Part shown: one piece after another, positions 28,395 to 37,500 of the stretch
Position numbering within the stretch: position 1 is the first letter of the stretch
Layout of the letters: each line of letters starts with the position of its first letter
Assembly (NCBI GenBank): GCA_004296455.1
Contig: AP018280.1
Span: 3,100,001-3,164,000, forward strand
Direction: 5' to 3'
DNA: 64,000 nt
From: Calothrix sp. NIES-4101
Lineage (GTDB): Bacteria; Cyanobacteriota; Cyanobacteriia; Cyanobacteriales; Nostocaceae
Made by a program: the position numbers and the translations under genes
The notes under the pieces: generated by a model
Databases searched by the model: none
What the model was told of the DNA's origin: nothing
Seen by the model: only the letters and a program-made list of their open reading frames with translations

Positions 28395-28778
28395 ATGACA
28401 GAATCACCCAACCTCCTGTTAACTATCGATTTTAACGACCCTGACTTGAACGACGAAGAGAATGAAGAACAAGTGCAAAACTTGCAAAGAGAACTGCGAG
28501 AGCTAGAAGGAGTTGAGACAATAGAGCCAGTAGTTGATCTCAACCCACCCATCAGACATAAAGCAATCGTTAGTTTTCTTACAGGTATTTTGATGGCGGA
28601 AGTTAATCCAGCCAACTTGAAAAGGTTATTTACATTTCTCTCTGACAGATTAGGGAATAAAGCAATTAAAGTCAAAATTAAAACACCGGATGGTAGAGAA
28701 TTAGAAGTGGAAGTCAGTAGCAAAGAAGAATTTGAATATGCGATCGCTCAAGCGGAGAAATTTATCAACAAAACTTAA
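28395..28778 (+). CDS. EACC1-like protein (effector-associated constant component)
   Basis: This 127-residue protein has an N-terminal strand NLLLTIDFND, an acidic helix (EEQVQNLQRELRELEGVETI) and VDLNPPIRHKAI. A hydrophobic middle follows (VSFLTGILMAEVNPANLKRL), then a C-terminal strand pair KAIKVKIKTPDGRELEVEV and a last helix EEFEYAIAQAEKFI. This order matches, from memory, the EACC1 family defined in bacterial NTP-dependent conflict systems, where it accompanies EAD-bearing effectors. It is followed by a terminator-like hairpin and 310 bases later by the EAD1-trypsin gene on the same strand. It probably acts as an adaptor or sensor in that island. Confidence 0.65.
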   Translation: MTESPNLLLTIDFNDPDLNDEENEEQVQNLQRELRELEGVETIEPVVDLNPPIRHKAIVSFLTGILMAEVNPANLKRLFTFLSDRLGNKAIKVKIKTPDGRELEVEVSSKEEFEYAIAQAEKFINKT

Positions 28779-28824
28779 ACGGCGCTTGTAAACCGTTGTA
28801 TTAGAACCTATGTAGCTACACAAG

Positions 28825-28866
28825 ACTCCCCATTTGAGCAGAATTTATGAGTGGGGAGCATTTTTA
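28825..28866 (+). terminator. Terminator-like hairpin after the EACC1-like gene
   Basis: CTCCCCA near 28826 and TGGGGAG near 28852 pair across a loop of about 18 bases and are followed by CATTTTTAT. It would separate the EACC1-like transcript from the downstream effector genes. Confidence 0.55.
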
Positions 28867-29087
28867 TCTTTGCTAATTTCCATTGAATGCGATCGCCCGA
28901 ATTTCCTGAATTTATTGTATTAAGTAACACAAACCTGCTTGAGAATATCTACCTAAAGAAAATGTATTATATTGTTACTGAGTATTACTCAGCACCTCAA
29001 GATTAAGGTAATTGTGAGTGCGATCGTCACCCAGAAAATGCTTGCAATTAAGTCAAAAGAAATTAAGTCGTCACGGGAAAGTATGTA

Positions 29088-30137
29088 ATGAAAATATCTG
29101 GGGATGAACTCAGGAAGCTATCTGAAGCCTTACTTGATGCTTATCGCAGTCATAACGCATTAAAAAGAATGGTCAAATTTCAGTTAGAGGAAAATTTGGA
29201 GGCAATTGCAGGGACAGGAATACTCAAAAATGTTGTTTTTGAGCTAATTGATTGGGCAGAAGCTGAAGGGAAACTTGAACGTCTGATTATAGGGGCTTAT
29301 GAAGAAAATTCCGGTAATCCAAAATTAAAAACGTTTTACGAAACTGTTTTTCAAACTCGGTTTATTACCTATTCCGTCCCCATAGCTAAAAACATCAGTC
29401 CCGATATTAATTGGCTCGGCTCAATAGACGAAGTGCAACTTCAAGGCTTTTGGCAGACTCAACCAGATTGGTACGATGTGGGATTTCTCAAAAGAGCTAT
29501 TGAACAAGCTGCTTCAGTTTGTCGGATTGAAATTCCTACACAAAACATTCAGGCAACAGCTGTTTTAATTGCTCCGAGACTAGTTTTGACTAATTATCAC
29601 GTTCTCAAGCTTGATGAAAGTGACGATATGCAAGCTAATGCTCTCAATGCTATTTTACGCTTTGGTTGTTTGACGACAGTAAATGGTACGGAGACAGAGG
29701 GGGAATCCTTTTCCCTAGATCAACAGCAGCCAATTTTACATTTTAGTCCTACGAAAAAACTCGATTATGTTCTATTACAAGTAGACAAGAGTATTCTGGC
29801 GGCAAAAGAAGTCAAACCTGCTCAGTGCCAGATAAATAGTTCTTTAGCTCCAAAAATGGGCATCAATCTGTTGCAGCATCCATCAGGAGACTCAATGAAA
29901 TTATCAATTAGTTGTGATGGCATAGCTGGTGTATATTCAGACATGGGCTTGATACAGTATGTTAATAAAGCGGTGGGTGGCTCTAGTGGTTCGCCTTGCT
30001 TTGATGAAAACTGGAAATTAGTAGCCTTGCATCATGCTGAAAGAGCTAAATCTTTTGGCTCTATCCGTGAAGGGATTTTATTAACTTCTATCTACCAAGA
30101 TATTCCCGCAGAATTCAAGAGTTTATTTAATGTTTAG
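29088..30137 (+). CDS. EAD1 domain-trypsin-like serine protease
   Basis: This 349-residue protein has an EAD1-type helical domain at 1-80 (LSEALLDAYRSHNALKRMV, LEAIAGTGILKNVVFELIDW), the homotypic interaction module of conflict systems. A chymotrypsin-fold protease fills about 110-345, with catalytic His171 (VLTNYHVL), Asp226 (KKLDYVLLQVD) and Ser300 (VGGSSGSPCF). The triad looks complete. The neighbouring VMAP protein carries a closely similar EAD1 domain, so the protease is probably recruited to it by EAD1-EAD1 contact. GGGAAAG precedes the ATG. This is the likely death or restriction effector of the island. Confidence 0.87.
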   Translation: MKISGDELRKLSEALLDAYRSHNALKRMVKFQLEENLEAIAGTGILKNVVFELIDWAEAEGKLERLIIGAYEENSGNPKLKTFYETVFQTRFITYSVPIAKNISPDINWLGSIDEVQLQGFWQTQPDWYDVGFLKRAIEQAASVCRIEIPTQNIQATAVLIAPRLVLTNYHVLKLDESDDMQANALNAILRFGCLTTVNGTETEGESFSLDQQQPILHFSPTKKLDYVLLQVDKSILAAKEVKPAQCQINSSLAPKMGINLLQHPSGDSMKLSISCDGIAGVYSDMGLIQYVNKAVGGSSGSPCFDENWKLVALHHAERAKSFGSIREGILLTSIYQDIPAEFKSLFNV

Positions 30138-30147
30138 TAAATGATAA

Positions 30148-30582
30148 ATGAGAGAATTGAGAAATCGCAAAATGAGTCGTCGAATTATTGAAACACAACT
30201 ACAAGCAGCAAAAACTTCCGTTACAGTTGACAATTACTTTCAGAAAATAATGAAATATATTCCCTCAGAAATAATTGGGGGATGGATTGCGATTCAGGGG
30301 ATTGCCAAAAATATCACTACTCAAAATACTACTTTCCTTTGGGTAATACTTGTATTTCTTACTATACTCACATTTTTTTATATCAATAACCAAACATCGG
30401 AAGCAAATAAACCTCCTGCGATTAAACAAACTTTGATTTCTGTAGGAGCATTTATCATTTGGACGATTGCTATTGGGGGCGAGCCTTTTGAATCTTTAAG
30501 TTTTTATAATTCTGGTTATGGAGTAATTTTAATGATTCTCTATACCCTAACTATTCCTATTATCTCTCTGAAGCATGATTAA
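30148..30582 (+). CDS. Small membrane protein between the two EAD1 genes
   Basis: This 144-residue protein has a basic N-terminus and four hydrophobic stretches: IIGGWIAIQGIA, FLWVILVFLTILTFFYI, TLISVGAFIIWTIAIGG and YGVILMILYTLTIPIISL. An internal ATG at 30172 is a second possible start. It begins 10 bases after the EAD1-trypsin stop and ends shortly before the EAD1-VMAP gene, so it belongs to their transcript. I recognise no named family. A small polytopic protein in such a position could be a membrane-acting effector or an anchor for the protease. Confidence 0.65.
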   Translation: MRELRNRKMSRRIIETQLQAAKTSVTVDNYFQKIMKYIPSEIIGGWIAIQGIAKNITTQNTTFLWVILVFLTILTFFYINNQTSEANKPPAIKQTLISVGAFIIWTIAIGGEPFESLSFYNSGYGVILMILYTLTIPIISLKHD

Positions 30583-30620
30583 TAAAGTATGACTAATTGG
30601 ATTGGGACAATTTTAGAGAT

Positions 30621-31928
30621 ATGGGATTACTGGCTAAAGAACAACAAAAATTAGAGGAAGCCTTACTTGATGCTTATCCAAGTTATAAATCATTAAGGCG
30701 AATAGTCAAATATCAATTAGAAGAAAATCTGGAGGCTATTGCCGGGACAGGAAAACTTAAAGATGTTGTTTCTGAGCTAATTGATTGGGCTGATTCAAAA
30801 GGAGAAGCTGTATTAGAAAAATTAATTAAGGGTGCATATAACGAAAATCCAAATAATGAAAAGCTACAAAAAATATATAAGGAGCGTTATCCGTTCTCTC
30901 AAACTGAGATAGTTATTTCTCAAACTCAGTGGCAGGAACTTAGTTTAATTTTATCAGAAGTTGATTATGATATACTTCAAGCAGTTTGCCGAGAGACTTT
31001 ACGAAATATAACTCAAAATATTGAAGAGAACGTACCTCAAATTATCAATATTTCAAATTTACGTACTCTTAAAGAAATTTTCCTAGAAAAATATCCGCTC
31101 AGAAAAGATAATATTCCAACTATTTTAGATTTTGCGGAACGGCTAACTAACAATAAACAAATAACCGATGTAAATACTAAAAATAAAATACAATTATGGC
31201 TAAAAGAAATAGCTCATAACAAGAATATTAAACTACCAATATATCAAGAAGTTAAACCATCATCATCAACAGTTAATTCACACCTATTAATTGTTGTTGA
31301 AAAAGAAGTTTTATCTAATAATTTTACTCTCCAAGCTGAACTTATTCTCAATTACAAAGAAAATAATCAACCCAGTAAAACTGAAGCAATTCATACTGAT
31401 AGAGATGGTCTAGTAATTTGCGAATTTGATAATATTAAAAACCAAATTTACCAATTTATTAAAAATGCAAAACTTAAACTCATTACAGAATATAAATATA
31501 TCAAGCATACTTTAACAATTGAACTCTTTTTACCGATTGATTACTTCGATAAAAATCTAGAATTAGAAGAAATTCCGGCGGGTAACAATCAGTCGAAGCC
31601 AATTGGTTATCAATATCAAGTTGTTACACGCTGTTTGAAAAGATATTTAATTAATGAAGAGACTAATTTTGGAGAATTTTTAACTAAGTTGGAAGAAAAA
31701 TGGGATATTTTTCAAGACTTACTGCAAAATAACCCTATTAATAGTCATGTTCAGAATCAGTTTATCTACTTAGAAAATAATAATATTCAAGATGAGTTTG
31801 CCGTAGCTAATGAATGGCAAAAGAAATTAGCATTAAATATCACAAAATGTTTTCCTGACATTGAGAACCACGAGATAATTTTTATAGCGTTTCCTATGCT
31901 AGTGAGGTACAGTAACAGCAATGAGTAA
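30621..31928 (+). pseudogene. EAD1-VMAP (vWA-MoxR-associated protein), 5' fragment interrupted by IS630-type element
   Basis: The fragment starts with an EAD1 domain (KLEEALLDAYPSYKSLRRIV, LEAIAGTGKLKDVVSELIDW) almost parallel to that of the protease. A second helical domain follows at about 100-205, and then the VMAP C-terminal region (VNSHLLIVVEKEVLSNNFTL, TIELFLPIDYFD, YQYQVVTRCLKRYL). Real coding ends at 31884; the last codons are IS sequence. Deleting the IS plus one TA joins 31884 to 32917 in frame, giving an intact protein of about 519 residues. The ATG at 30621 sits right before the EAD1 domain; an in-frame TTG at 30597 is the alternative. VMAP proteins link MoxR and vWA partners to effectors. 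Confidence 0.8.
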
Positions 31929-32914
31929 ACCAATTACGAATTTCATTTAAAGAGACTTTATTAAAAGCTATTTCAATAGCTTGTGCCAAATCTGGGTAAG
32001 TTCGGGCACCAATAGAACGTAGTGTCTCTTTAATTTTTGACCAGCAATTTTCAATTGGTGAAAACTCAGGAGAGTATGGTGGTAAATAAATTAATATAGC
32101 TCCTGCATCTTCAATCAATTTTTCAATATCTTTACCTAGATGAATAGAGCAATTATCCATAACAACACAAGCACCCTTCCAAAGTTTTGGGACTAATTTT
32201 TGAGAAATAAAAGCTTCAAATGTTAATCCATCAGTTGCACCCAAAATACTATATTGAGCAATGAGACCTCTCATACCTATTGCACCAATTAAAGAAACAT
32301 TTTTGCTACGTTTATGGGGACGTTTACTATACGCTCTTTTTCCTTTAAGGGCACGAGCATTTTTTCTTATTAAAGACAAATTAACACCTGCTTCATCAAT
32401 AAATATAAGGTTTTCAGGCAAAATGGCTTGAATTCTTAACCAAAACTCTACTCTTAACTTCTGAACTCTTTCAGTTTCTTTTTCCGAAGCGTGCAATGTT
32501 TTTTTTTTAACCGTGATGCCTATCTTCTTTAACATTCTATCGACTGTTGAGCGACCGATAAGAACACCTGTTTTTTGTTCTAAAGAAATACGAATTTCTG
32601 CCAACGTAGCATCATTATTTGCTTCTACAATTTCTTCAAGAATTTTTAATTGCTGTTCGTTTAATTTCGGTGGAGTTTGTTCTTCCCTCACTTTCGGAGC
32701 AATATTTCCTGTTTCTCGATATTGTTTGAGTATTTTTTGAACAAAGCTTAAAGCAACTTTAAATCGAGTTGCAAGCTCGCGTTGTGATATTTTATCTTCG
32801 AGATAGGTATCAACTATCTTCTGGCGTAAGTCAATTGAGTATGGTTTCATTTAGAATTTTTACCAGATGCACTACCTGATTAAATATCGTACCTCATCAG
32901 ACTGAGAAACGCTA
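31885..32914 (-). mobile_element. IS630-family insertion sequence, complete
   Basis: The element is 1030 bp with imperfect terminal inverted repeats beginning TAGCGTTTC at both ends and matching again in a GAGGTAC block about 20 bases in. TA dinucleotides at 31883-31884 and 32915-32916 are the target duplication, as expected for IS630/Tc1-like elements. It carries one intact transposase on the minus strand. It splits the VMAP gene; loss of the element plus one TA restores the frame. Confidence 0.88.
31894..32850 (-). CDS. IS630-family transposase
   Basis: This 318-residue protein has an N-terminal helix-turn-helix (ISQRELATRFKVALSFVQKI) and a DDE catalytic domain with Asp152 (IFIDEAG), Asp232 (VVMDNCSIH) and Glu267 (SPEFSPIENCW). 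Length and motifs fit the IS630 family in a single uninterrupted frame, without the programmed frameshift some relatives need. The stop codon lies inside the left terminal repeat. The enzyme appears functional. Confidence 0.95.
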   Translation of the reverse strand: MKPYSIDLRQKIVDTYLEDKISQRELATRFKVALSFVQKILKQYRETGNIAPKVREEQTPPKLNEQQLKILEEIVEANNDATLAEIRISLEQKTGVLIGRSTVDRMLKKIGITVKKKTLHASEKETERVQKLRVEFWLRIQAILPENLIFIDEAGVNLSLIRKNARALKGKRAYSKRPHKRSKNVSLIGAIGMRGLIAQYSILGATDGLTFEAFISQKLVPKLWKGACVVMDNCSIHLGKDIEKLIEDAGAILIYLPPYSPEFSPIENCWSKIKETLRSIGARTYPDLAQAIEIAFNKVSLNEIRNWFTHCCYCTSLA

Positions 32915-32916
32915 TA

Positions 32917-33212
32917 ATTCTCTTTTAAGAGGGGGAATCCCTATATCTTTATGGCATAACTGCCCCAAATTAACCTGTGCAGAAATTCGCCAACAAATTG
33001 ATAATATTTTAAATATTGATTCATTGCAAAAAACACATATTTTATTGGAACATATTTGGCATACTCGTAAAAGTGCCCATGACCAATATAAGTCAGTAGA
33101 ACCTATCAACTACTTTGGTTACCAGTTAGGATTTTTATATGACAATCCTGATCGAGTACCTGCAAAATTTAACTATGCTCAAGGAGGGGATGTCTTGAGT
33201 GGATATGATTAA
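32917..33212 (+). pseudogene. EAD1-VMAP, 3' fragment (C-terminus)
   Basis: The frame continues the VMAP protein after the IS: SLLRGGIPISLWHNCPKLTC, ILLEHIWHTRKSAHDQ, GYQLGFLYDNPDRVPAKFNY and a stop at 33210-33212. The RGGIPISLW...C and DNPDRVPAK patterns are those at the end of VMAP C-terminal domains. It has no start of its own apart from an internal ATG (33024). It joins in frame to the 5' fragment once the IS and one TA are removed. Confidence 0.78.
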
Positions 33213-33222
33213 ATTAATTACT

Positions 33223-33270
33223 AAAAATAATTAATAAAAATAATTAATAAAAATAATTAATAAAAATAAT
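33223..33270. repeat. 13-bp AT-rich tandem repeat upstream of the MoxR gene
   Basis: AAAAATAATTAAT is repeated three times perfectly and then partly (3.7 copies) directly before the ribosome site of the MoxR gene. It is prone to slippage and could affect expression of the downstream genes. Confidence 0.8.
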
Positions 33271-33287
33271 AACTATTGGAGTTAAGA

Positions 33288-34379
33288 ATGACTAATACAG
33301 AATCACAGAAAAATTGGCGATTATTTTTTGGTAGTGGGCAGCGAAATGAAGAAGCTATTAAACAACTAGAAAAGTTAGAACCTCCTCCTTGGAGACAATT
33401 TAGCGATCGCACAAATATTCCCCTCAATCAAAATGGGATTGATGAACGGTGGCAAGCACTCCAAGAATTATTACAAACGAAGAAGCAAAAAGAAATTAAA
33501 CGGGGTCAAAATTTTCGTATTACACCAGATGCAATAGATGTAATTGATGCCGTCAATGCTGCTATTTACCTACGTCGTCCTCTATTGGTGACAGGGAAAC
33601 CGGGTTCGGGAAAAACCTCTCTTGCCTATGCCATTGCCCATGAATTGGGTTTAGGACCTGTACTTTCTTGGGCGATTAATACCCGTTCTACCCTGAAAGA
33701 AGGATTATATGATTATGATGCGATCGCTCGTTTACAGGATGTTAATCAGCCTGGAGAAACAGAAAAAAATATTGGTGAATATATCACTTTGGGAGCAGTG
33801 GGAACTGCTTTTTTACCTTCCCTGCTCCCCAGAGTTTTACTAATTGATGAAATCGATAAAAGTGATATTAATCTTCCCAACGATTTACTCAATCTTTTTG
33901 AAGAAGGGGAATTCAAAATTCCAGAACTAGTTCGTCGCTCTCAAGATTCGCAGAAAAATTCTGAAACGCAAGTAAATGTTTACACCCAAGACCAAAATAT
34001 TAAATCAGAAATTGTTGGTGGTTGGGTTCGCTGTTATGCCTTCCCTATTATTGTCATGACGAGTAATGGAGAAAGAGATTTTCCCCCGGCTTTTAAAAGA
34101 CGTTGCCTAAGAGTCAGAATGCCAGACCCGAAAAAAGATGCTCTCAATGAAATTGTTAAAGCTCATTTTGGTGAACAATTTTTTCAAGATAAAAATAATC
34201 AAAATAAAATATCTGACCTGATTGAAGCTTTTCGACCTGATGATAACAAACCTCTAGAGCGAGCTACTGACCAATTATTAAACACTATTTACCTACTCAC
34301 CCGTGAAGTTAGCCCGGAAGCTGAGAATGAAGAGTCTATCAAAGAAATCCTCTTTAGACGGCTCAATATTACTGATTAA
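33288..34379 (+). CDS. MoxR-type AAA+ ATPase
   Basis: From the ATG at 33288 the protein is 363 residues; GGAG at 33278-33281 fits this start better than the upstream TTG at 33276. Motifs: Walker A VTGKPGSGKTSLAYAIA near 102-117, Walker B RVLLIDEIDKSD near 182-193, sensor/arginine region MTSNGERDFPPAFKRRCLR, and a C-terminal helical lid. MoxR ATPases act with vWA-domain proteins as chaperones or switches. Here it sits between the VMAP and vWA genes, the defining trio of the vWA-MoxR-VMAP conflict systems. It probably gates activation of the effectors by ATP hydrolysis. Confidence 0.9.
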   Translation: MTNTESQKNWRLFFGSGQRNEEAIKQLEKLEPPPWRQFSDRTNIPLNQNGIDERWQALQELLQTKKQKEIKRGQNFRITPDAIDVIDAVNAAIYLRRPLLVTGKPGSGKTSLAYAIAHELGLGPVLSWAINTRSTLKEGLYDYDAIARLQDVNQPGETEKNIGEYITLGAVGTAFLPSLLPRVLLIDEIDKSDINLPNDLLNLFEEGEFKIPELVRRSQDSQKNSETQVNVYTQDQNIKSEIVGGWVRCYAFPIIVMTSNGERDFPPAFKRRCLRVRMPDPKKDALNEIVKAHFGEQFFQDKNNQNKISDLIEAFRPDDNKPLERATDQLLNTIYLLTREVSPEAENEESIKEILFRRLNITD

Positions 34380-34458
34380 ATTAATTAGGAAGTTGTAATC
34401 AGTTCTAAGCTCGAATTATTAGAAAATGATGGTTGAGCATTGAGCGAAGCCGAAATGC

Positions 34459-34505
34459 TCGAAACAGGTTAATCTATGTGAGCTTTAATTTATCTGTCCT
34501 ACTTA
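34459..34505 (+). repeat. Dispersed intergenic repeat, copy 2
   Basis: This is the second copy of the sequence around TAATCTATGTGAGCTTTAAT found at 26541-26587. A hairpin GAGCATT...AATGCTC (34435-34460) borders it. It lies in the spacer between the MoxR and vWA genes. Confidence 0.6.
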
Positions 34506-34553
34506 ATCTAATTTAAATAGAATTAAAAAATTAGAATTAAAAAAATAAAGAAT

Positions 34554-37500
34554 ATGCCGCAGCCCCAACCAAATTTAAATAATTTCGCTCAGTTAATCGC
34601 CGAGTTAGGGGAAAAACTCAACCTCACTGGCGAAGAAATAGCTGATGTGTTGTGGCTAACCTTAAAACGGCAGGAATTTACAGAAATCAGCAATGTCAAG
34701 TCAGAGAATTTAGTTAATACCGACAGGGAAAATAACACTTCAAAAGATAAAAAAATAGCAGCAACAGACTTAAAAGATACAGACACGAAAAACACTCCCT
34801 TGCCACCACCTGAACGTATCCCAAAAGCACCTATTTATACTTCTGAAAGTTCTCCCCAAGCCCAAGGTTTACCTATCAGAATTCCCGATGCACCCTCCTT
34901 ACGAGAACCTCTGAATTTCGCCCAATCTCTTTATCCTTTAATGCGCCGTGTAAACACAGGGAATCAGACAATAGTTGATGAAATAGCCACTGTTGAACGT
35001 GTTGCTTCCGAAAATTTTTCTCTGCCTGTAAATATTTGTTTTCCTGTCCTCAAATCAGAACCTGAGCCTTGGTTAGACCTTGCCTTAGTTATTGATGAAA
35101 GTCAATCAATGTTAATTTGGCGACACACCGTGAATGAGTTACAACGCTTACTCAAAAATTACGGTATCTTTCGAGATTTGCGAGTTTGGGGTATCAAGCC
35201 GAACCAAGAAGGGAACGCACTGCAAATTTTCTCACGTATGGGTAGCAACCATCGCCTCAGCCATCCCAAAGAAATTATCGATCCAACTGGGCGACGTTTG
35301 ATTTTAGTCGTGAGTGATTGTGTTTCTAATATCTGGCGTAAGGGAATTATTTTCCCTGTGTTGTGTGATTGGGCGCAGAAGCAACCCCTTGCAGTGATTC
35401 AAATGCTACCAGAGTGGATGTGGCGGCGCAGCGCCTTAAGCTTAGGGACAGCAGTGGGTTTTAGTAGTTCGATTGCTGGAGTTGCGAATCAAGACTTGTT
35501 AGTTAATAAAAAATTTTTCCAGGAAGAAAAGACAAAAGTTCCTGTTCTCAGCCTTGAACCAGAACTAGCAGCCCAGTGGAGTCAAATGTTAGTAGGGAAA
35601 GCTGATGCTGTAGTTCCTGGATATCTCCTGCCAACTCAACTAAATATCGAAGAATATCCCCTTTTACAAAGGCAGCAAGAAGCACTCTCATCCCTCGATT
35701 CTCAGCAACGGGTTGAGCGTTTCCGTTTGAATAGTTCTCCTTTGGGGCGAAAATTGGCAGGACTCCTCGCCGCCGCACCCGTGATTAATCTTCCCATTGT
35801 CCGGTTAATTCAAGAAAGTTTGTTGCCCGAATCTCGACAAGTGCAAGTTGCAGAGGTTTTTTTAGGGGGATTATTACAACCGAAATCAGCACAAATTATT
35901 GAGCCAGATACTAATCCCGATGCTGTTGAATATGAGTTTAGAGAATTTCACATCCGCGATATTTTTCTCGAAGATGCTCCCGTGTGCGACTCTAGCGATG
36001 TTCTCAATGCCGTTTCTCGCTATGTTGCTGAACAAATGGGTAAATCTCTAGATGAGTTTATGGCACTTTTGAAAATGCCAGAAACCGCAGGACAAGAAAA
36101 AGAACAAGTGAAGCCATTTGCTGAGGTGACAGCTAGGATTTTGCGAAAATTGGGGGGAGATTATGTAGAGTTTGCTCAACAATTAGAGCAAGAGACTTTT
36201 GTTGCTACTGAATTACCACAATTAAAAACTATTTTATTAGTTGAAGATGAATTAAATGTTATTGAAAAAGTATCGACATTGTTATCTTCAGAGTATGGCA
36301 TTACTGTTTGGGGGACTGGGGATGTTAATGAAGTCATTCAACTGGTAAAATCAGGCGAAATTGATTTAATTTTAATTAATTATCATTTACCCAATAGCTA
36401 TTATCAGGGTAGAAGATTTAACGGGATTGAAATTATTCGCATTTTGAAAGGGAATCCTCAATTTTCTCAATCTTTACCTATTGTTGGTTTTTCAGTTGAG
36501 GAATACAGAAGAGAAGAATTTCTGAAATATGCAGATGGCTTTTATTCCAAGACTGAAGTTTTGGAAGGTAGCGATTATCAGAAGTTTGTTGACTATCTGC
36601 AAGCAGTCTTTAATCGGGTTACTCAAGGCAAATTTCCCAACACCGGAAAACACTATGCCATTACTATTGGCATCAACGAATATCGAAATCTTGGCTCAAT
36701 ACCACCAGCACAATATGCTGTGAGAGATGCAGTCATGATGCAGCAGTGGTTTAGTCACCGAGGTTTTGAGAAAGTAGATTTGTTAACCAACGAATCTGCA
36801 AATTCTATTTATCCGACTCAGGATGGGTGGCGATACTTTTGGCTAGAAAACTTCCCTCCATATACTTTATCTGCTGAAGATACTCTGTGGTTTTACTTTA
36901 GTGGCTATGGCATTTATCGTAACGGACAGGATTATTTGTTACTTACTGATAGTAATTTAGAAATACCAGAGGAAACAGGATTATCTTTGATTAATTTAGT
37001 TAAGCAGTTGCAGAGTTCTGGCGCAGGAAAGATAATTTTGTTACTGGATATAGATCGTCAACTTGCTGAACCGAACCTCTACCAAAATACCCGAACCACT
37101 CAAAATACTACAAGAAACTTTACTTTTGTTGAAGTTTCTCCCTTAGAACAACAATTACAAGGAGAAACCAATTTAGGGGAAGGATTGATTATATTTTCCG
37201 CCTCCAGTCACAAAGAAGGAGCCTACGAAATCGATGGATTGCAGCAGGGAAGTTTTACCTATGCTTTGCGGGAAGCTTTAGAAACCACCCAAGGAAATTT
37301 AAGTATGGAACGCTTGGAACAGTTTTTGAGGGTTCGCGTTTCTGAACTTAACAACCAGAATAATCTCCCGACGCAAACACCACAAAGTCTTATCATTCCC
37401 CCTTACCTTCAAAGGTGGATTCCTTTCCCCTCAAACCTTGAGGTTTTTACTTGCAAAACCCCCACAGTCAACCGTCGTGGTGAGATTCTTAAGGAAGATA

